From: Caldilineaceae bacterium SB0661_bin_34
GTDB taxonomy: Bacteria > Chloroflexota > Anaerolineae > Caldilineales > Caldilineaceae
NCBI GenBank assembly: GCA_009841145.1
Contig: VXMJ01000010.1
Location: 1 to 45,418, forward strand
Direction: 5' to 3'
DNA length: 45,418 bases
The position numbers and the translations under genes were made by a program. Position 1 is the stretch's first letter. Each line of letters starts with the position of its first letter. The notes beneath the pieces are model-generated. The model was not told where the DNA came from and ran no database searches. It saw nothing but the letters and a program-made list of their open reading frames with translations. Positions 10,501 to 17,915 of the stretch are shown in pieces.

Positions 10501-11285
10501 GCCGGTGGCAGCACGGTCCGGCCTGGACAGATGCCGCGGCAGCCACGGCCAGCGAGGTGGATGTCGACCCGGCTCCGGCAGCTGGCTCCGAACAGCACCC
10601 GTTGGAAGTGCATCCCCACAGCGACGGCCCGCCACCGAGCGCAGGCACGGAGACCGGCGAACCGGGCCGTGCCCCCCAGGCGAAGCCTCCCGCTTCGTCC
10701 GTGACCGGACAGGGAGTCGCCGGCATTGACGCACCGCCCATCGTAGACCTGGTTGGCACCATCCCCAAGCACCCCGTCCTGGAATTCCCCAAGCGGCAGC
10801 TCAGCGCGATACGGCAAATCGTGGTCCATCAGTCCGGGTTTCCCAGCCACGTGACTCCGCATGCCATGGCCGAATCCCTGGTACTTGACCAACTGGCCAT
10901 GGACGGCACGGAACCGGGCCTGCCCTACCACTTCGTCGTCCAGGTCGACGGCACTGTGGAACAAATCCACGATCTCTCGGTGGCCTGCCACTCAACGCAG
11001 GACGACCACGACAGCATCGTGGCCGTGTGCCTGGCGGGCACGTTCAGCCAGGGCATCAACCCCACACCCCTGCAACTCGAACATACCGGACATCTGATTG
11101 CCTGGCTGCTGCAAACCTGCTATTTGTCCGAGGCAGATGTTGCCGGTCACCGCGACGTGGACCCGTTCGAGGAGGTGTGCCCCGGCGAGGAGTGGAGTTC
11201 CGGGCACAACTGGGGCCAAACACTCCGGTACCACATTTCCCGCTACCTGTCGGGCAACCCTGCGGATGTGGTCTCGGTGTCCTGA
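7548..11285 (+). CDS. Large multidomain protein: glycosidase-like domain plus three N-acetylmuramoyl-L-alanine amidase-fold copies
   Basis: This is a 1245-residue protein with a GTG start. Residues ~1-350 resemble a clan-A glycoside hydrolase barrel: WVVGDEPN sits at the acid/base position and PVFITEVS at the nucleophile position. An Ig-like domain follows (~360-470), then a Pro/Glu-rich low-complexity linker (~475-580). Three copies of an amidase_2/PGRP-like fold follow at ~582-760, ~846-990 and ~1063-1235. Only the third keeps the zinc ligands: His1094 (VVHQSGF), His1201 (GHRDVD) and Cys1211 (VCPG), plus PYHFVV. In copies 1 and 2 the first His is replaced (Val in VVFVESRF, Trp in VCLWVSG) and GHRD is missing, so they look catalytically dead. 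No signal peptide or membrane segment is seen. The stop codon directly abuts the scpA ATG. Its role is unknown; peptidoglycan recognition or cleavage is inferred from the fold only. Confidence 0.8.
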   Translation: MNRSPGWPNLLGLVDPDPQDPGGLQTALGHPPGWAVFQRSLSSDATVYRSDDWTGLSDAGTAVICCLEWEPGPGGTVPGFVHLPAFASRCREYVQGSRGCHIWVVGDEPNRSSQWPGAAADPHPDAEGTLEVLPPRYLPNRYSQLTGHGTSTTTSDTQPITPAQYAECLKQAGAAIRSVPDHEDDLILCAAMAPWNTDFRDPDNPSGDWIGYFETVCAALGADDLQGFALHAATSGSDLGEITTEERLAFPFASRRRGFRAYLDFIHAIPPRFHHLPVFITEVSRLEPWSNDNNGWTGAAVADIQSHNRTRIQNPVRCAALYTWNSESPWTLRNKPLLATDIARSIATLEVRRYQDSLLPVAWTRVEVPARVEPDRPLTANLAFENAGTEPLTASGDAPVRISCMLGSTDPVSGGCVVETDQRFPLPRDIDAGHGCEVSIELKAPEATTDITLFIGIVPAGFLWSAAVVDDAIQVPLRQAPKEEVEPEETTAADTTDHGAGETDAAPVADSPAALENAEKPTREHEGEPLPSLEKTAAAPETDIVPEDQGASEPAEFTETGQEKPPDPISEGPEPEVRTPPAIIDLSAFFRRSSESSAKRDLADITRVVFVESRFAGDPPISEITDRFTKQGYKQVPLHFLITEPNCAYQIHKAEHNPIPYAANLASAVVLSLPKVQGDTHGWLSRFDELADTMFEVLATIFNGHPPPELEVGVDTLDGDLEFRSGAGDHLEDICLLLSSRWADGVDSPVSLTFVPVILPLEGSPPIAREPDPEETSSEMDSEMPDADTMPWEHAGLAPGPGPETSVESRQDTMPGPMEPDITGKATPAETAAAGMEPVLTFDDDSGFVQLELDSARWLNLRFSHLQATSVCLWVSGEDGTLPLAQFRRIHDMAASEVYCHYVVEPSGRILDTGRPAAAREHLPPKYKDAIHICLRGRGPHPQRDLDQLNACNSLLVELLHSPAIADRRQTIGGNLADVLLVGSSRWQHGPAWTDAAAATASEVDVDPAPAAGSEQHPLEVHPHSDGPPPSAGTETGEPGRAPQAKPPASSVTGQGVAGIDAPPIVDLVGTIPKHPVLEFPKRQLSAIRQIVVHQSGFPSHVTPHAMAESLVLDQLAMDGTEPGLPYHFVVQVDGTVEQIHDLSVACHSTQDDHDSIVAVCLAGTFSQGINPTPLQLEHTGHLIAWLLQTCYLSEADVAGHRDVDPFEEVCPGEEWSSGHNWGQTLRYHISRYLSGNPADVVSVS

Positions 11286-12104
11286 ATGTCTCTCGCAGAC
11301 CTGATTGGAAACAGCCCAGGAGACGAACTGGGCGCCGGGTTCAGGGTAAAGTTGCCGGCCTTCACGGGACCCCTGCACCTGCTGTTGGCACTACTGGAGC
11401 AGAATGACTTGGACATCGCCGAGGTCAGCTTGGTGACGGTCACTTCGGCCTACCTGGAGGCAATCGAAAACCTGGACGCCCTGCCTGCGGCATCCGTGTG
11501 CGCGTTCCTTGATGTCGCCTCCAGGCTCATGGTGCTCAAGGCCAAGTACCTGGTCCCGGATCTTGCGCCGGACGAGGATGCCGAGGACGACGTCGACATC
11601 TCGGACCTCCTGGACCAGCTGACCGAACTCAGCAGGTTCGCGGGTCCGGTAAGCGCGCTGAAACAGCGCCGGGATACAGGCTTGCACTCTTTCCAACGCC
11701 AAGCCCCACTGCCCCAACAGCGCATGGTCAACGTTCCGGCACTGGAGCAGCCTGCCAAACTCAGATCCACCATGGTGAAACTTGCCCGTTTTCTGCCCCG
11801 CGTACAGACCGTACAGGCCCCGACCATACCCAGCTTTACGATTGCGGGCCAGGCCAAGGCCCTCCTGGCCTATCTGCGTCGTTGGCAGGATGCGGGCAAC
11901 CACCGTTACAGGTCATTTTTTGCGATGTTCGAGTCCGGATCCTCGCGGGCAGAGATCCTGGTTACATTCGTGGCCATGTTGGAGATGATCAAGTCGCGAA
12001 CCGTCTCGGCCCGCCAGGAACAACCATTCGGCGACATCGGAGTCCAGTTGACGGCACCTGCGGCAACCCGATTGCCCGCCGACGGTGGTCCCGATGCAAC
12101 GTGA
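11286..12104 (+). CDS. scpA: Segregation and condensation protein A (kleisin)
   Basis: This 272-residue protein is ScpA, the kleisin that bridges SMC heads with ScpB in chromosome condensation and segregation. The diagnostic N-terminal motif is FTGPLHLLLALLEQNDLDI, followed by a helical region (SRLMVLKAKYLVP) typical of the SMC-binding bundle. An acidic middle stretch (DEDAEDDVDISD) comes next. The C-terminal winged helix includes SRAEILVTFVAMLEMIK, which in the family contacts the SMC cap. The ATG follows the TGA of the amidase-repeat gene with no gap, implying translational coupling. ScpB is not found in the window, although the two are often adjacent in other bacteria. Confidence 0.93.
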   Translation: MSLADLIGNSPGDELGAGFRVKLPAFTGPLHLLLALLEQNDLDIAEVSLVTVTSAYLEAIENLDALPAASVCAFLDVASRLMVLKAKYLVPDLAPDEDAEDDVDISDLLDQLTELSRFAGPVSALKQRRDTGLHSFQRQAPLPQQRMVNVPALEQPAKLRSTMVKLARFLPRVQTVQAPTIPSFTIAGQAKALLAYLRRWQDAGNHRYRSFFAMFESGSSRAEILVTFVAMLEMIKSRTVSARQEQPFGDIGVQLTAPAATRLPADGGPDAT

Positions 12105-12146
12105 GCCGCAAATCCGGTCCATGGCAATGACAGGAATGTCATAGAC

Positions 12147-13511
12147 GTGTCCAGCTGGGGCGAGGATTCCTGGGAGGACATCCCGAACGCGGATTCTGTC
12201 CATAGCACCGAGCCGCCGGCGGATATGCCGGTAAGGCTCCTGGAGTACATCCCGGGCTTCCCGGTCTGGAACGACTCAGGTTGTGCCTATGTCCAGGCCA
12301 CTGCCTACGACCTAGACGCCAACTTCAAGCATCTCTCCTTCGGCCGACATGCGGAGTGCGCCTTGGATTCCCTGACGGCAACGTTCAACCTGCCCGGATT
12401 GCTTGGTGGATTCTCGGTAACCGATTGCCTGTTCCTGGACTGCGAAACCACCGGTCTGGGCCGGTCGAGTCTTCCCTTCCTGATTGGCGTCGGCACCTTC
12501 GAGACCCTGGCCGACATCGATTCCCGCGTGCTGAAGCGCAATGCCGACGGCAGCTTGGTTCTTGGTGAAGGTGTTGTCAACCCAGGTCCAACGGGCTCCG
12601 GGGACGCACCCACCCACTTTGTGATTAGGCAACTGTTCGCCTGGCATCCCCGCGAGGAATGCGCCGTTCTCCAGGTTCTGCAGGACCTTGCGACGTCGCG
12701 CCCGGTGTGGGCCACATTCAACGGCGACGCCTTCGACATTCCCCTCATTCGCGCCCGATACCACACAAACCTGATTTACTTCCCCGAGCTTCCCCTGAAC
12801 GATCCCTTCACCCACCATGCGGCCAGCCGTCTCGACCTCCTTCCACTGGCCCGCAAGCTTTGGCGCCGCCGCATCGGCAGCTGCTCCCTTTCCAATTGCG
12901 AACACGCTGTCCTTGGACTTGCCCGAGCCCAGCAGGACGTCCCGGGATCCTTGATTCCCGGCATGTACCGGCAATACATCGAAACCGGCCGGGTTCACGA
13001 CATGGTCCGGGTCTTCTATCACAACCGCCAGGACATTGTGACCATGCCCTTTCTGCTGGAACGCATGGTCCAGGCCGCGGAAGCCGGCGCGGACCTGGCC
13101 GGCGAGGATGCGTTGTCGCTGGCGGTGGTGGCCTTCAACAACGGCAACCCGGAACGGGCCAGTGCGCTGCTTCATGCGGCCATCCAGGCCTTGCACAGCC
13201 AGCCGGCACAGGCGGACGCCTTCCGCCTGCTGGCCCTGCACTACAAACGGCAAGGGGACTGGGGCCGGGCCGTCCGCTTGTGGGAACGCTGGATCAGCAC
13301 CGCCATGGTGGATACCGTGCATCCGTACATCGAACTGGCGAAGTACCACGAATGGCAATCGAAGGACCTCGACCAGGCCGACACCTACACCCGGTGGGCC
13401 ATGTACGTAAGGGAAAGCAGCCCGTTCCGACATCCACCGCAGACCGCCGCCGAACTGCAACACCGCCTGACGCGGATCAGCCGCAAGAAGAGGCGGCTGG
13501 CCCGATCCTGA
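12147..13511 (+). CDS. YprB-type ribonuclease H-like (DEDDh exonuclease fold) protein with C-terminal TPR-like region
   Basis: This 454-residue protein starts with GTG. Residues ~90-285 match the YprB ribonuclease H-like domain. The exonuclease-I-type motif FLDCETTG gives Asp98 and Glu100. FNGDAFDIPLIRARY supplies the ExoII-type Asp (Asp194 or Asp197). FYHNRQDIVTM carries a late His and Asp, consistent with a DEDDh active site. Residues ~300-430 are helical and repeat-like (AFNNGNPERASALLHAAI, FRLLALHYKRQGDWGRAVRLWERWI), like tetratricopeptide repeats. The family is predicted to degrade or proofread nucleic acids; the true substrate is unknown. It lies 42 bases after scpA and is probably the last gene of that operon, just before tRNA-Asn. 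Confidence 0.88.
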   Translation: MSSWGEDSWEDIPNADSVHSTEPPADMPVRLLEYIPGFPVWNDSGCAYVQATAYDLDANFKHLSFGRHAECALDSLTATFNLPGLLGGFSVTDCLFLDCETTGLGRSSLPFLIGVGTFETLADIDSRVLKRNADGSLVLGEGVVNPGPTGSGDAPTHFVIRQLFAWHPREECAVLQVLQDLATSRPVWATFNGDAFDIPLIRARYHTNLIYFPELPLNDPFTHHAASRLDLLPLARKLWRRRIGSCSLSNCEHAVLGLARAQQDVPGSLIPGMYRQYIETGRVHDMVRVFYHNRQDIVTMPFLLERMVQAAEAGADLAGEDALSLAVVAFNNGNPERASALLHAAIQALHSQPAQADAFRLLALHYKRQGDWGRAVRLWERWISTAMVDTVHPYIELAKYHEWQSKDLDQADTYTRWAMYVRESSPFRHPPQTAAELQHRLTRISRKKRRLARS

Positions 13512-13579
13512 CCGCCCGGAAGCGACGGGCGAATCTTGGGTCCGGTGAACCTGTCCATGTACAATCCGCGTCCTGTCGA

Positions 13580-13655
13580 TCCTCGGTAGCTCAATTGGCA
13601 GAGCGTGCGGCTGTTAACCGCAGGGTTGTTGGTTCGAGTCCATCCCGAGGAGCCA
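13580..13655 (+). tRNA. tRNA-Asn (anticodon GTT)
   Basis: A full cloverleaf can be drawn. The acceptor stem is TCCTCGG/CCGAGGA (13580-13586 with 13645-13651), with discriminator G and an encoded CCA end. The D-arm region is TAGCTCAATTGGCAGAGC. The anticodon stem is TGCGG/CCGCA, with loop CTGTTAA giving GTT. The variable loop is GGGTT. The T-arm is GTTGG-TTCGAGT-CCATC, with a single T:T mismatch at the second stem pair. It sits directly after the scpA operon. The downstream DNA is rich in gene fragments, so this tRNA may border an integration hot spot. Confidence 0.96.
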
Positions 13656-13689
13656 GGTTGCAACCGGACAGTGGTTCGGGAGTCAGTGC

Positions 13690-13721
13690 AAGGCCCCGAA
13701 GGGCGATTCCTTCGGGGCCTT
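13690..13721 (+). terminator. Strong hairpin after tRNA-Asn
   Basis: AAGGCCCCGAAGG (13690-13702) pairs perfectly with CCTTCGGGGCCTT (13709-13721) around a six-base loop. This 13-bp stem lies 34 bases past the tRNA end and probably ends the tRNA or operon transcript, although there is no clear T-run. The arms are symmetric enough to work in both directions. Confidence 0.75.
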
Positions 13722-13745
13722 GGTGTATCCCGCGCTGTTTCAACG

Positions 13746-13901
13746 ATGGATGCGGTGCAGGCATGGCGTGCTGTGGGACACACCGACGGGTTCGCCCTCC
13801 CGGCTTTGGCGGAAGAGGCGACGGACCGTACCGGCGTCTTGCTGGTGTACGGAAATCTGGAATCGTGGATTGCCGAACTGAGCACCGAGAAGCACGCATA
13901 A
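13746..13901 (+). CDS. Small hypothetical protein upstream of the DUF2283 gene
   Basis: This is a 51-residue open frame (MDAVQAWRAVGHTDGFALPA...ESWIAELSTEKHA). It ends six bases before the DUF2283 start and could be translationally linked to it. I do not recognise the sequence. DUF2283 genes often follow a small partner gene, which gives the frame some weight, but chance is possible in this fragment-rich zone. Confidence 0.3.
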   Translation: MDAVQAWRAVGHTDGFALPALAEEATDRTGVLLVYGNLESWIAELSTEKHA

Positions 13902-13907
13902 GACGCC

Positions 13908-14123
13908 ATGAAACTGCACTACTTTCCTGAATCCGACAGCCTCTACATCGAATTGAAGGCCGTCCCCGGAGCGGAGACCCTCGAATTGGCCGACGGACTC
14001 AATATCGACCTCGATGACAAGGGAGAGGTCGTCGGCTTCGACATCGACCACGCCTCCCAGCGTCTTGATCTCGCTACGCTCGAAACCGAGGACCTGCCAG
14101 TCCGTTCCTACAAGGCTGGATGA
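13908..14123 (+). CDS. DUF2283 domain protein
   Basis: This 71-residue protein matches DUF2283 across its whole length: MKLHYFPESDSLYIEL at the start, then ELADGLNIDLDDKGEVVGFDIDHAS. The family is small, made of beta strands, with no established function; it is often found beside small genes in mobile or toxin-antitoxin-like settings. Here it follows a 51-residue open frame by six bases and sits just past tRNA-Asn. Residue pattern and length are normal, so the gene looks intact. Confidence 0.85.
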   Translation: MKLHYFPESDSLYIELKAVPGAETLELADGLNIDLDDKGEVVGFDIDHASQRLDLATLETEDLPVRSYKAG

Positions 14124-14187
14124 GCGAAGCGCGCCGGAGCCCCAACCAGGTGATGCCGTAAGATGGGCAATGCGTAGGTGAACATTT

Positions 14188-14761
14188 CAGTGCTCATCCC
14201 CAATGCAGGGACTCTCCGCGAGAGCGAGGGGCCTACGCGGACCGTATTGAGGTCGTGAGTCCCGGTGGTCTTCCCAGAGGGCTGACGCTGGCCGAGCTGG
14301 GGCACAAGAGTGTGCGGCGGAATGCACTGATCGCCGACCTGCTTCATCGTATCGGGTTCATCGAGAAGGCAGGTACCGGCATACGGCACATTCGAGAGAA
14401 CGTGCGGGCGCAGGGCTGCGCGGAGCCCGAATTTGAGTCCGGCAGTTTCTTCACGGCCACCTTCCGGCCGAATCCCGACGTGCGGGCAAGGGCGGACGAA
14501 CAACCCAGAACACCGGCCGCCGACCAAGTTACCCGGGAAGTTCGGCTGCTGCGCGCGATCTCTGGCGAAATGACCCGGCTGCAAATACAACAGGCACTCG
14601 GCCTCACTCACAGCGGCCATTTTCGCGCGATGTATCTTCGGCCTGCCCTTGAAGCAGGGTTGATCGAGATGACCGTTCCGGACAAACCACGAAGCAAGAA
14701 CCAGCGCTACCGCCTGACGACGGCGGGCCGTGAGTACCTGAGGCGGACACAGGAGCCATGA
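14188..14761 (+). pseudogene. 5'-truncated ATP-binding transcriptional regulator (AlbA_2/HATPase_c_4 type), C-terminal part
   Basis: The frame encodes the C-terminal half of the widespread 'ATP-binding protein' family, whose full members have an N-terminal AlbA_2 domain, an HATPase_c_4 region and a winged helix. What remains begins around AYADRIEVVSPGGLPRGLTL (codons from 14231) and continues with the conserved NALIADLLHRIGFIEKAGTG element, EPEFESGSFFTATFRPNP, and a C-terminal winged helix (EMTRLQIQQALGL...LIEMTVPDKPRSKNQRYRLT). The N-terminal ~250 residues are missing: the sequence upstream of ~14230 no longer resembles the family and no plausible start lies there. A GTG at 14255 could begin a 168-residue remnant. 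Loss of the N-terminus next to a tRNA-bordered zone points to decay after insertion. Confidence 0.8.
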
Positions 14762-15126
14762 TGGATGATGAAACAGGAAGCCACTTCAAATCGGCTGGGA
14801 CCTGCTCAACCAACCATGGCAGTTCCAATAGGCTGAGCCATAAATGTCTTCGCCTCCCACCGTCAGGCAGGGCAAACACAAAGTCGCGGGGCGCGGGTAC
14901 AGTCGAACAACCAACTCCGCAACACCGGCTGGTTCGGTACCATGCAGAGTATGGAGACCTCACAGCTTGGTGCCTAAAAGCAGCTGGAAACAACCTGTTG
15001 TCGGGACCTGTATCCCCGACTGCACCCGTTGTGCACCGAAACGTGACGGACGGGCAGTTCCTCGAAGCCTGTCGGTCGACACAGCTCATCGAGTAGGGCC
15101 AGTTCACCGAACCCTACTGTCAGATT
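14762..15126. other. Intergenic stretch without recognisable gene
   Basis: About 365 bases lie between the truncated regulator and the palindrome before the AAA/DUF4143 gene. A 112-codon frame from 14758 has no family resemblance and an unlikely amino-acid mix. I see no gene, RNA or repeat that I can support. Confidence 0.4.
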
Positions 15127-15155
15127 GACATTATGCATTTGAAATGCATAATGTC
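15127..15155. promoter_or_regulatory. Perfect 29-bp palindrome at the start of the AAA/DUF4143 gene
   Basis: GACATTATGCATTT (15127-15140), central G (15141), AAATGCATAATGTC (15142-15155): 14 of 14 pairs are perfect. It ends five bases before the ATG at 15161 and covers the place where a ribosome site would lie; no Shine-Dalgarno is visible. It could be an operator for a dimeric repressor (possibly self-regulation), a hairpin that limits translation, or a target-site mark of the element carrying the gene. Confidence 0.7.
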
Positions 15156-15160
15156 CAGTA

Positions 15161-16384
15161 ATGAACCAGCCCTACATCAGACGCTCCCTGGAACCTGTAG
15201 TCGAGCAGGCAGCCCGAGAATTCCCCGCAGTTGTCCTGACCGGACCGCGCCAGTCCGGCAAGACGACACTGCTGCAACATGTCTTTGGGCAACAATACCA
15301 CTATGTCTCGCTGGATCTGCCTGATGTGCACGCCGCGGCGGTGGCAGATCCTCGGGGGTTCCTGGAGCAATATCCGCCGCCGGTCATCTTCGACGAGGTT
15401 CAACATGCACCGCACCTACTTCCGTACATCAAGGCAAAGGTCGACGCGCACCGAAATCGAAGAGGCCAGTACCTGTTGACGGGATCGCAGAATCTCCTGC
15501 TCGCGGAAAAGGTAACCGAGTCGCTGGCGGGCCGCGCCGCAATGCTGCGCCTGTTGCCTTTGTCAAGGAGGGAGACTGAGGGGAGTGAGTGGTCTCCCCT
15601 CATCTGGGAACGCCAGGGCATTTCGTCTGCCGAAGAGTCCCGCGGATTCGGTGCCCTGTGGCAAAGCTTCATCCGGGGCGGCTACCCGGAACTCGCGGTC
15701 CAATCCGATCGCGACGTCTTCCTTTGGCATGGAAGCTACGTTCAAACCTATCTCGAGCGGGATGTACGCACCGTGCGACAGGTCGGTGACTTGACCCAGT
15801 ATCAGAACTTCCTGCGCATACTGGCCGCACGGAGCGCCCAGCTTCTAAACCTGACCGATGTGGCCCGCGACCTTGGGGTCGCAGTCAACACGGCCAAGGC
15901 ATGGTTGTCCGTACTTGAAGCCACCTACCAAGTGGTCGTCGTGCGGCCGTACTTCGCGAACGTTGGGAAACGGCTCGTCAAGACTCCCAAGGTCTACTTC
16001 ACTGATGTAGGCACGCTTTGCTATCTGGTCGGCCTGAAGGATCCAGAGCATGCAGCTGCAGGTCCCATGGGTGGTGCCATCTTCGAAACTGCAGTGCTGT
16101 CCGAAATTGTCCGCTCGCTTACACATCAGGGAATGGACCCACAGGTCTACTTCTGGCGGACCATGGCAGGAACGGAAGTCGATTTCATCGTTGAGACCAC
16201 TGCCGGACTCGTTCCCATCGAGGTCAAGCTATCCGGGACCCCGCGGCCCGGCATGGCTGCCTCCGTCAAATCGTTCCAACGTGACTTGGCAGACACAGCA
16301 ATGCCGGGATACGTGGTGCATCCGGGTGAAATCCAACTGCCATTGGGCGCGGGAGTAACCGCGATTCCATTCGCAAACCTGTGA
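15161..16384 (+). CDS. AAA_14/DUF4143 ATP-binding protein
   Basis: This 407-residue protein belongs to the AAA_14 plus DUF4143 family. Walker A is TGPRQSGKTTLL (residues ~27-38) and Walker B is PPPVIFDEVQ (~78-87), followed by TGSQNLLL in the sensor-1 region. A winged-helix-like middle (LLNLTDVARDLGVAVNTAKAWLSVLEATYQV) leads into the DUF4143 part. That part ends with a PD-(D/E)XK-like element (YFWRTMAGTEVDFIVE...VPIEVKLSG), in which Asp, Glu and Lys have the expected spacing. Family members are common in mobile and accessory DNA and their function is not settled; nucleotide-driven DNA or toxin-like roles have been proposed. The start directly follows a perfect palindrome. No partner gene is seen. 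Confidence 0.9.
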   Translation: MNQPYIRRSLEPVVEQAAREFPAVVLTGPRQSGKTTLLQHVFGQQYHYVSLDLPDVHAAAVADPRGFLEQYPPPVIFDEVQHAPHLLPYIKAKVDAHRNRRGQYLLTGSQNLLLAEKVTESLAGRAAMLRLLPLSRRETEGSEWSPLIWERQGISSAEESRGFGALWQSFIRGGYPELAVQSDRDVFLWHGSYVQTYLERDVRTVRQVGDLTQYQNFLRILAARSAQLLNLTDVARDLGVAVNTAKAWLSVLEATYQVVVVRPYFANVGKRLVKTPKVYFTDVGTLCYLVGLKDPEHAAAGPMGGAIFETAVLSEIVRSLTHQGMDPQVYFWRTMAGTEVDFIVETTAGLVPIEVKLSGTPRPGMAASVKSFQRDLADTAMPGYVVHPGEIQLPLGAGVTAIPFANL

Positions 16385-16704
16385 TTGAAGCTCACAAGAG
16401 CGGCACCAGGCTTACCAAGCCCCTTGCCGGACACCCAAACTACCCAACCTCCATGCTGGGCACGCGGACAGCTGGGGACAAGCACCACAAAGTCGAATCG
16501 GCATGCGGCGATGGCATGGCAGCTCAGGCATTACAGTCGTAAAGTGGCCAGTTGGGGACGACGGTAGTAGCCGCACTAAACCGTCCAAGCCTGGCTCCGC
16601 TTCCAGTACAGCCAGGCCAAATGGCGCGCGGCGGAGACAATGCACAGTCACATTTGCCACAGCAGGCACCGGACGAAAGTGGGACGGTTTTTGGGGTTCT
16701 GGTC
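16385..16704. other. Gap between convergent genes
   Basis: These 320 bases lie between the DUF4143 gene (plus) and the EamA transporter gene (minus). No gene, RNA or perfect hairpin was recognised. Open frames across it lack any family pattern. Confidence 0.4.
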
Positions 16705-17706
16705 TCAACGGTCTTGGTTATACCCATTGCTCCGTCTCGGCCACCCTTGCTTGAAAGCCCTGCAGCACAATGCTGGAAATCGTGACTCGCAGTGCCACGC
16801 TGTCCTGTGTCGCCATAGGCGACCGTCAATCGCCCAAAGACCGAAGGCAATGAGAGTCATGCCGGCGAAGTGAACAAGTTCGAGCATCTCACCCAACACG
16901 AGCGAGCCGAGCAAGATTGCCGAAACAGGAATGAGCAGAGTAACGAGTAGAAGGTTAGTGGCTCCCGCCGTCTCGAGTATCTTGAAATAAAGAACATAGG
17001 CGGCAGCCGTGGACAACACGGCAAGCCCTATGATGGCAGCCCACGAATCCATACCCACTTTGGCAAAATCCAATGGGCCATCAATATAGAACACCATTGG
17101 TGCCAGAATTACAGTGGACGTTGTAACCTGTCCCGCGGCCGTGACAATCGGGTTGACATCCATCCGTTTGAAACGACGGCCAAAAGTGCCGGCGAAAGCG
17201 TACGATAGTGCTGCACCCAACACAGCAATCTGTGCAAGCGTACTCTTGCCTTCACCAAGTCCGGACAAGAACATCACCACAATTCCCCCAAAGCCAATGA
17301 CAACACCAATGATTTTATTCGGTGTGATCCCCTCGTCGGGGAATAGCAGTCCGGCTATGATGATGGTAAAGAGTGGCGTGGCTGCATTTAATATGGACGC
17401 AAGTCCAGATGCGATGTAAGTGTGTCCCCAGACGATCAGACTGAACGGTATGACGTTGTTCAGCAGGCCCATTCCAAAAAATGCAACCCACACCTCGAGG
17501 CTTCGGGGCGGCCTCAAACCCATCACCAAAACGATACCCCAGAGCGTCAGAGCCGCCAAGCCCACCCGCAAGATGACAGTCGTCAGTGGTGGCAGATCGG
17601 ATACCACAATTGCAATGAAGAAGAACGAGCCACCCCAAAGCAGCGACAGGGTAAGCAGTATTGTCCATTCACGGCCCCCCATGGTAGTGTTGATGGAAGA
17701 TTTCAT
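16705..17706 (-). CDS. EamA family transporter (drug/metabolite transporter superfamily)
   Basis: This 333-residue membrane protein has two EamA repeats, about ten hydrophobic helices in all. It begins with SLLWGGSFFFIAIVVSDLPP and continues with a GLLNNVIPFSLIVWGHTYIASGLASIL segment, both typical of DMT exporters. The second half has the matching VLSTAAAYVLYFKILETAGA segment and ends in FGLWAIDGRL. The last ~35 residues are polar and unlike the family, so the C-terminus may be extended by sequence drift. The family exports amino acids, metabolites or drugs; the substrate is unknown. It stands alone and faces the DUF4143 gene. The local base composition is less GC-rich than in neighbouring genes, which fits recent acquisition. 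Confidence 0.9.
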   Translation of the reverse strand: MKSSINTTMGGREWTILLTLSLLWGGSFFFIAIVVSDLPPLTTVILRVGLAALTLWGIVLVMGLRPPRSLEVWVAFFGMGLLNNVIPFSLIVWGHTYIASGLASILNAATPLFTIIIAGLLFPDEGITPNKIIGVVIGFGGIVVMFLSGLGEGKSTLAQIAVLGAALSYAFAGTFGRRFKRMDVNPIVTAAGQVTTSTVILAPMVFYIDGPLDFAKVGMDSWAAIIGLAVLSTAAAYVLYFKILETAGATNLLLVTLLIPVSAILLGSLVLGEMLELVHFAGMTLIAFGLWAIDGRLWRHRTAWHCESRFPALCCRAFKQGWPRRSNGYNQDR

Positions 17707-17724
17707 CGGAACTCCGACCTTGCG

Positions 17725-17915
17725 TTAGGGCTTGTGGATATTGGTGAACGGGTTGCGCAGCCCGTGGCGGACCGCGGCGAACCCCAGGTGGTTGGCTGTG
17801 GTCTTTTCGTAGCGCGTGGCAATGCGTGGGCCCTGTTTCAGCCATCCGATGCTCGTTCCACGACGTTGCGCTCCCGATCGCAGGCGATCAGCACCCGGCA
17901 GTGGTCGGTGAGCCC
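17725..17915 (-). pseudogene. IS5-family-like transposase remnant (C-terminal end, frameshifted)
   Basis: On the minus strand one frame reads LTDHCRVLIACDRERNVVER and the adjacent frame takes over with GWLKQGPRIATRYEKTTANHLG and a terminal AVRHGLR. This is the usual C-terminus of IS5-type transposases, where RNVVER is followed by F.RLKQ.R.IATRYDKTA. The frame change lies near 17845. Only the last ~65 codons remain and no ends of the element were recognised, so it is a dead fragment. The frame upstream to ~18065 is not recognisable. Confidence 0.7.

Noticed and set aside
12312..13463. A 383-codon open frame antisense to the YprB-like gene
   Set aside because: The plus-strand gene has clear catalytic motifs. 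The antisense frame has none and is a shadow.
14758..15096. 112-codon open frame before the DUF4143 gene
   Set aside because: It overlaps the end of the truncated regulator, has no ribosome site and an odd residue mix, and resembles no family.
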